Origin: Ziziphus jujuba
Lineage: Eukaryota; Streptophyta; Magnoliopsida; Rosales; Rhamnaceae
DNA length: 64,000 bases
NCBI RefSeq assembly: GCF_031755915.1
Contig: NC_083390.1
Location: forward strand, 13,795,001-13,859,000
Reading direction: 5' to 3'
The notes below the pieces were generated by a model. That model was not told the origin of the DNA. It searched no databases and worked only from the letters and a program-made list of their open reading frames with translations. Shown here one piece after another: positions 61,380 through 64,000 of this stretch (positions within the stretch are counted from its first letter, which is position 1; every line of letters begins with the position of its first letter). The position numbers and the translations under genes are program-made.

Positions 61380-62580
61380 AAACAAGGGTTTGATCTCAGA
61401 ATTATTATTTGTGGCCAATCCGATACGAACTTAGGTCAACTTGCTCCTAAATCCGTATTATATTAGTCCAGATCACAATGAAGTTCAGGTTCTAATGATC
61501 ACCTTAACTCCTAATCAACTTGTGATTAGAAACCTTGGTATATGATGAAGATGCCACCATAGGTGATGAATTTCCTATTGATAAGTCAAACTAAAATACT
61601 TGATTTCTATTCAATGTTTTAGGTGTTCAAAAAGAATAAACAGAATTCTTCTCACAAATAATTTTTGATTAATAATCTAAGCTGCCGTTCCACTGAAAAA
61701 TAAGCTCTTAAATAGGCTAAAGTTACAAAACAAAAAAACCCTAAATTAACTAAGGTGAATTCAGCCAACATGGATTAGGAAACAAAGGTGTGGCCGAATT
61801 TCCTAAACTTTCCTAAACTAATTTGGATTAATTAATTACTTAATTTTAAAATATGAAGTAATTAATTTACAATCAAAATAATAAAATATCAACCTTCCTA
61901 AAGTAATTTGTTTAGCAATTAGATAAATAAAAATCAAAATAAAAGACTAATTTCCTAAAACAAAAGTCAAATTTCAGATTAGAAAACTAATTGACTAGTT
62001 TTATAACTAAGCTGTCTTTATCCAATCACCAGCTAGTTTAGACTCCAAATCAGCAGTGATATTCCATTTAAGATGCCAAATAGGATTAATATTGGTTCCC
62101 ATACATGGCATTTGATTGGAATAAGAAAAACTTGCTTGATCCACAAGAAAGGTCAAAGTCAATTCCAAAACCATGCATTTTCGGCAAAATTGAAAATGTA
62201 TGCATAAATGTGATGAATGACCAGCCTTGCTTTTACCTTGGCATGATTTTATGGCCCTTTAGATTGTTCAATCACATTCATAAGTCAACAAATTCATTCC
62301 TTGCTGCCCAGAGTCCATAGAAACACCAAAACAGTTTGTCGGGTCCATTTCCGCCTTCATAACCTGGATGCATAAGATGGGCTTTGAATCTTCGAGTATT
62401 GTCATGTTGTCTTGAGATTTAACAACACCTTAAATAAAGCTAACCAGGTTATCCTTAAATCTTTTAGCTTGTGCCATTGTGGTTGGTCTCGTCTTTAATT
62501 GTACAGGATCATCACCCCAGTGGGTAGTCGGTTGTACGGGTACTGGTAGATTCTCATCACAATCTTTGATCAAGTTGATG
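61380..62580 (-). mobile_element. Ty3/gypsy-like remnant: polyprotein tail plus 3' region
   Basis: On the complement around 62493-62448 the frame reads RPTTMAQAKRFKDNL, close to the R-A-K-R-F/L-K segment often seen at the C-terminal end of plant gypsy polyproteins, followed soon by stops. Further along (61710-61620) a CTATTTAAGAGCTTATTTTT and GAGAAGAATTCTGTTTATTC stretch looks like an LTR promoter/R region. The evidence is by eye only; boundaries are uncertain. Confidence 0.4.
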
Positions 62581-63139
62581 TTGATTATTTATCGGAATAG
62601 TAATATGAGAGAAAAATCTCTAGTCCCATTGAAAATGGATGATGGATGAGAAAGAATAAAGAAGACAAGTCACTCGACCTATGGATCTGTAATCAACATC
62701 TAGCTAAAGGTGAAAAGTGATGGTGATATCATCAAATCCAACATGATGATGTCTCCATAAAAAATTAAAAAAGGAAAAAGAAAAAATAGAATTCTTCTTT
62801 TGAAATTCTGGTTTTATGTGGTAAAATATGTTTTTTTCCCTATTTTTTAAGGGTGTTTAATCTCATACATTAATTTTTATATAAATAAAAGAGATAGAAA
62901 AAGGGTGTTTTATTTCAAGCATTAAGATAAATGGAAATGATAATTGAAAATTATCTAGTGACTCATAATTAGAGTTTTTGTCATGTCATAAAAATATGTG
63001 CTGTCAAATCATTATGGAATTTGAAACTTTGGAAAAATTAGAAGTAAGCTACATGACTTCGATAAATTTAAATCTATGAAGAAACAATATCGTAAAGTAG
63101 CTTACTAATTAAAGAAATTTATGTTAAACTATAAAGTTT

Positions 63140-64000
63140 AAATGACAACATTATGGATCCACTTATTATAGAATTGTCAACAGATAAGTAAACTATTCAT
63201 TGAGGGAAATGAGATTACAACAATTAATTTAGAGTTGTTTTGATGGAAACCCTACCTAGTTGACTAGAGATCCTAAGAGTTAGGTTTAAAAGGATAACCG
63301 AATCTTGACGGACTCAACAAAACCACTAAAGAATTATATAAATTTATCCTTTTCTATGATAATTTTGTATTGCTTGTAATCTATGTTAGGATAAATTATG
63401 TTTTTAATGATTCTTATATTTTGGAAATCCAAATGGAGTTTTACAATAAACTCTTAATAGAAAATCACCTATATAAGTGTGAAGGGGCCATTTCAGTGAG
63501 AATTTTTATTGGCAGGAATTTTCTAGAGTACTCATGAAAAATCAAAATCATTCAAGGCTAAAATGAACCCAATTGTGAGAACCAAATTTGACCAGAAAGC
63601 CATCGTATGAATTATATTGTCTTGGTTTACAACAATGGCTAAAAGTTCAAGACATCATATTCACTTGTTAGCTTGTAAATCTAATAATCTATTACTAAAG
63701 AAGATTTAAAGCCAAAAGCTATACTTCCTAAAGCAATTAGTTTCCAAATAAACTCTCTCTAATTTCTAAATTGTCATTTGTTGATTTTTGAGCAATTTCC
63801 ATTCACGAGGGGAATTGTTGTAAAATTTTTAATTTATATTAATTGTTTTTTCAAATTGAATGAAAATTAAAAGGTGCCTCTTTCACAAATTATGAGTTGT
63901 ATTATGTCATTAGGTTACTACATTTTACAAGGTCTTAATTCATAGTGGGTGTTACTTTTAGAAATGTATCCTTTCATTAATTAATGGCAACTTTAGAATA
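63140..64000 (+). mobile_element. Ty1/copia 3' end with 3' LTR running off the window
   Basis: A relic of the copia RNase H tail (MDPLIIELSTDK then stop, 63151-63189) is followed by a non-coding stretch with GATGGAAACCCTACCTAGTT and GACTAGAGATCCTAAGAGTT, a pattern I associate with copia 3' regions. A purine tract GAGGGGAAT (63807-63815) precedes TGTTGTAAAATTTTTAATTT, the presumed LTR start at 63816. The LTR end lies outside the window. Confidence 0.5.

Overview
This window is from a plant nuclear genome, most likely a eudicot and possibly a rosid. The reasons are the very AT-rich sequence full of (TA)n, poly-A and poly-T tracts, the GT-AG introns, a textbook three-exon R2R3-MYB gene, plant-type NLR, PPR and alkenal-reductase relics, and many plant transposon types. 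No viral, bacterial or organellar block was recognised.

Three intact protein-coding genes are supported. (1) A MIXTA-like R2R3-MYB of subgroup 9 lies on + at 31366-32979 (three exons, 404 aa). (2) An intronless gene for a probable plastid-targeted five-bladed beta-propeller protein of the GH43/GH32-like superfamily lies on - at 40061-41521 (486 aa). (3) A four-exon gene for the mitochondrial small-subunit ribosomal protein mS23 lies on - at 45980-47076 (188 aa). They have unrelated functions and no operon-like organisation.

Gene relics cluster in the right half. There is a CC-NB-ARC disease-resistance (RPP13-like) pseudogene at 44460-45400, a truncated NADP-dependent alkenal/double-bond reductase pseudogene at 49324-50220, and an array of five tandem ~830-bp units at 51502-55668. 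Each unit carries the same disabled 5' fragment of a PPR gene on the minus strand.

The left half (1-31000) is almost entirely repeats and transposon debris. It holds several palindromic (foldback) elements, the largest at 13091-15036; a purine-only ~216-bp tandem repeat (5190-6050); two copies of one small MITE (6.5 and 11.1 kb); a two-module local duplication (10.8-12.0 kb); a tandem pair of diverged ~2.3-kb LTR-like repeats (18990-23700) with a third inverted copy at 58620-60915; and a 2.7-kb non-autonomous CACTA element with a perfect 3-bp target duplication (24596-27299). The right edge (58520-64000) is a mosaic of Ty3/gypsy and Ty1/copia remnants.

I did not find a convincing new biological system. 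The most distinctive structures are the amplified PPR pseudogene array, the large foldback element whose two halves carry opposite A-rich and T-rich satellites, and the internally duplicated CACTA element. All similarity statements come from reading by eye and memory of the families. No search was run, and repeat boundaries are approximate unless a duplication or splice site fixes them.
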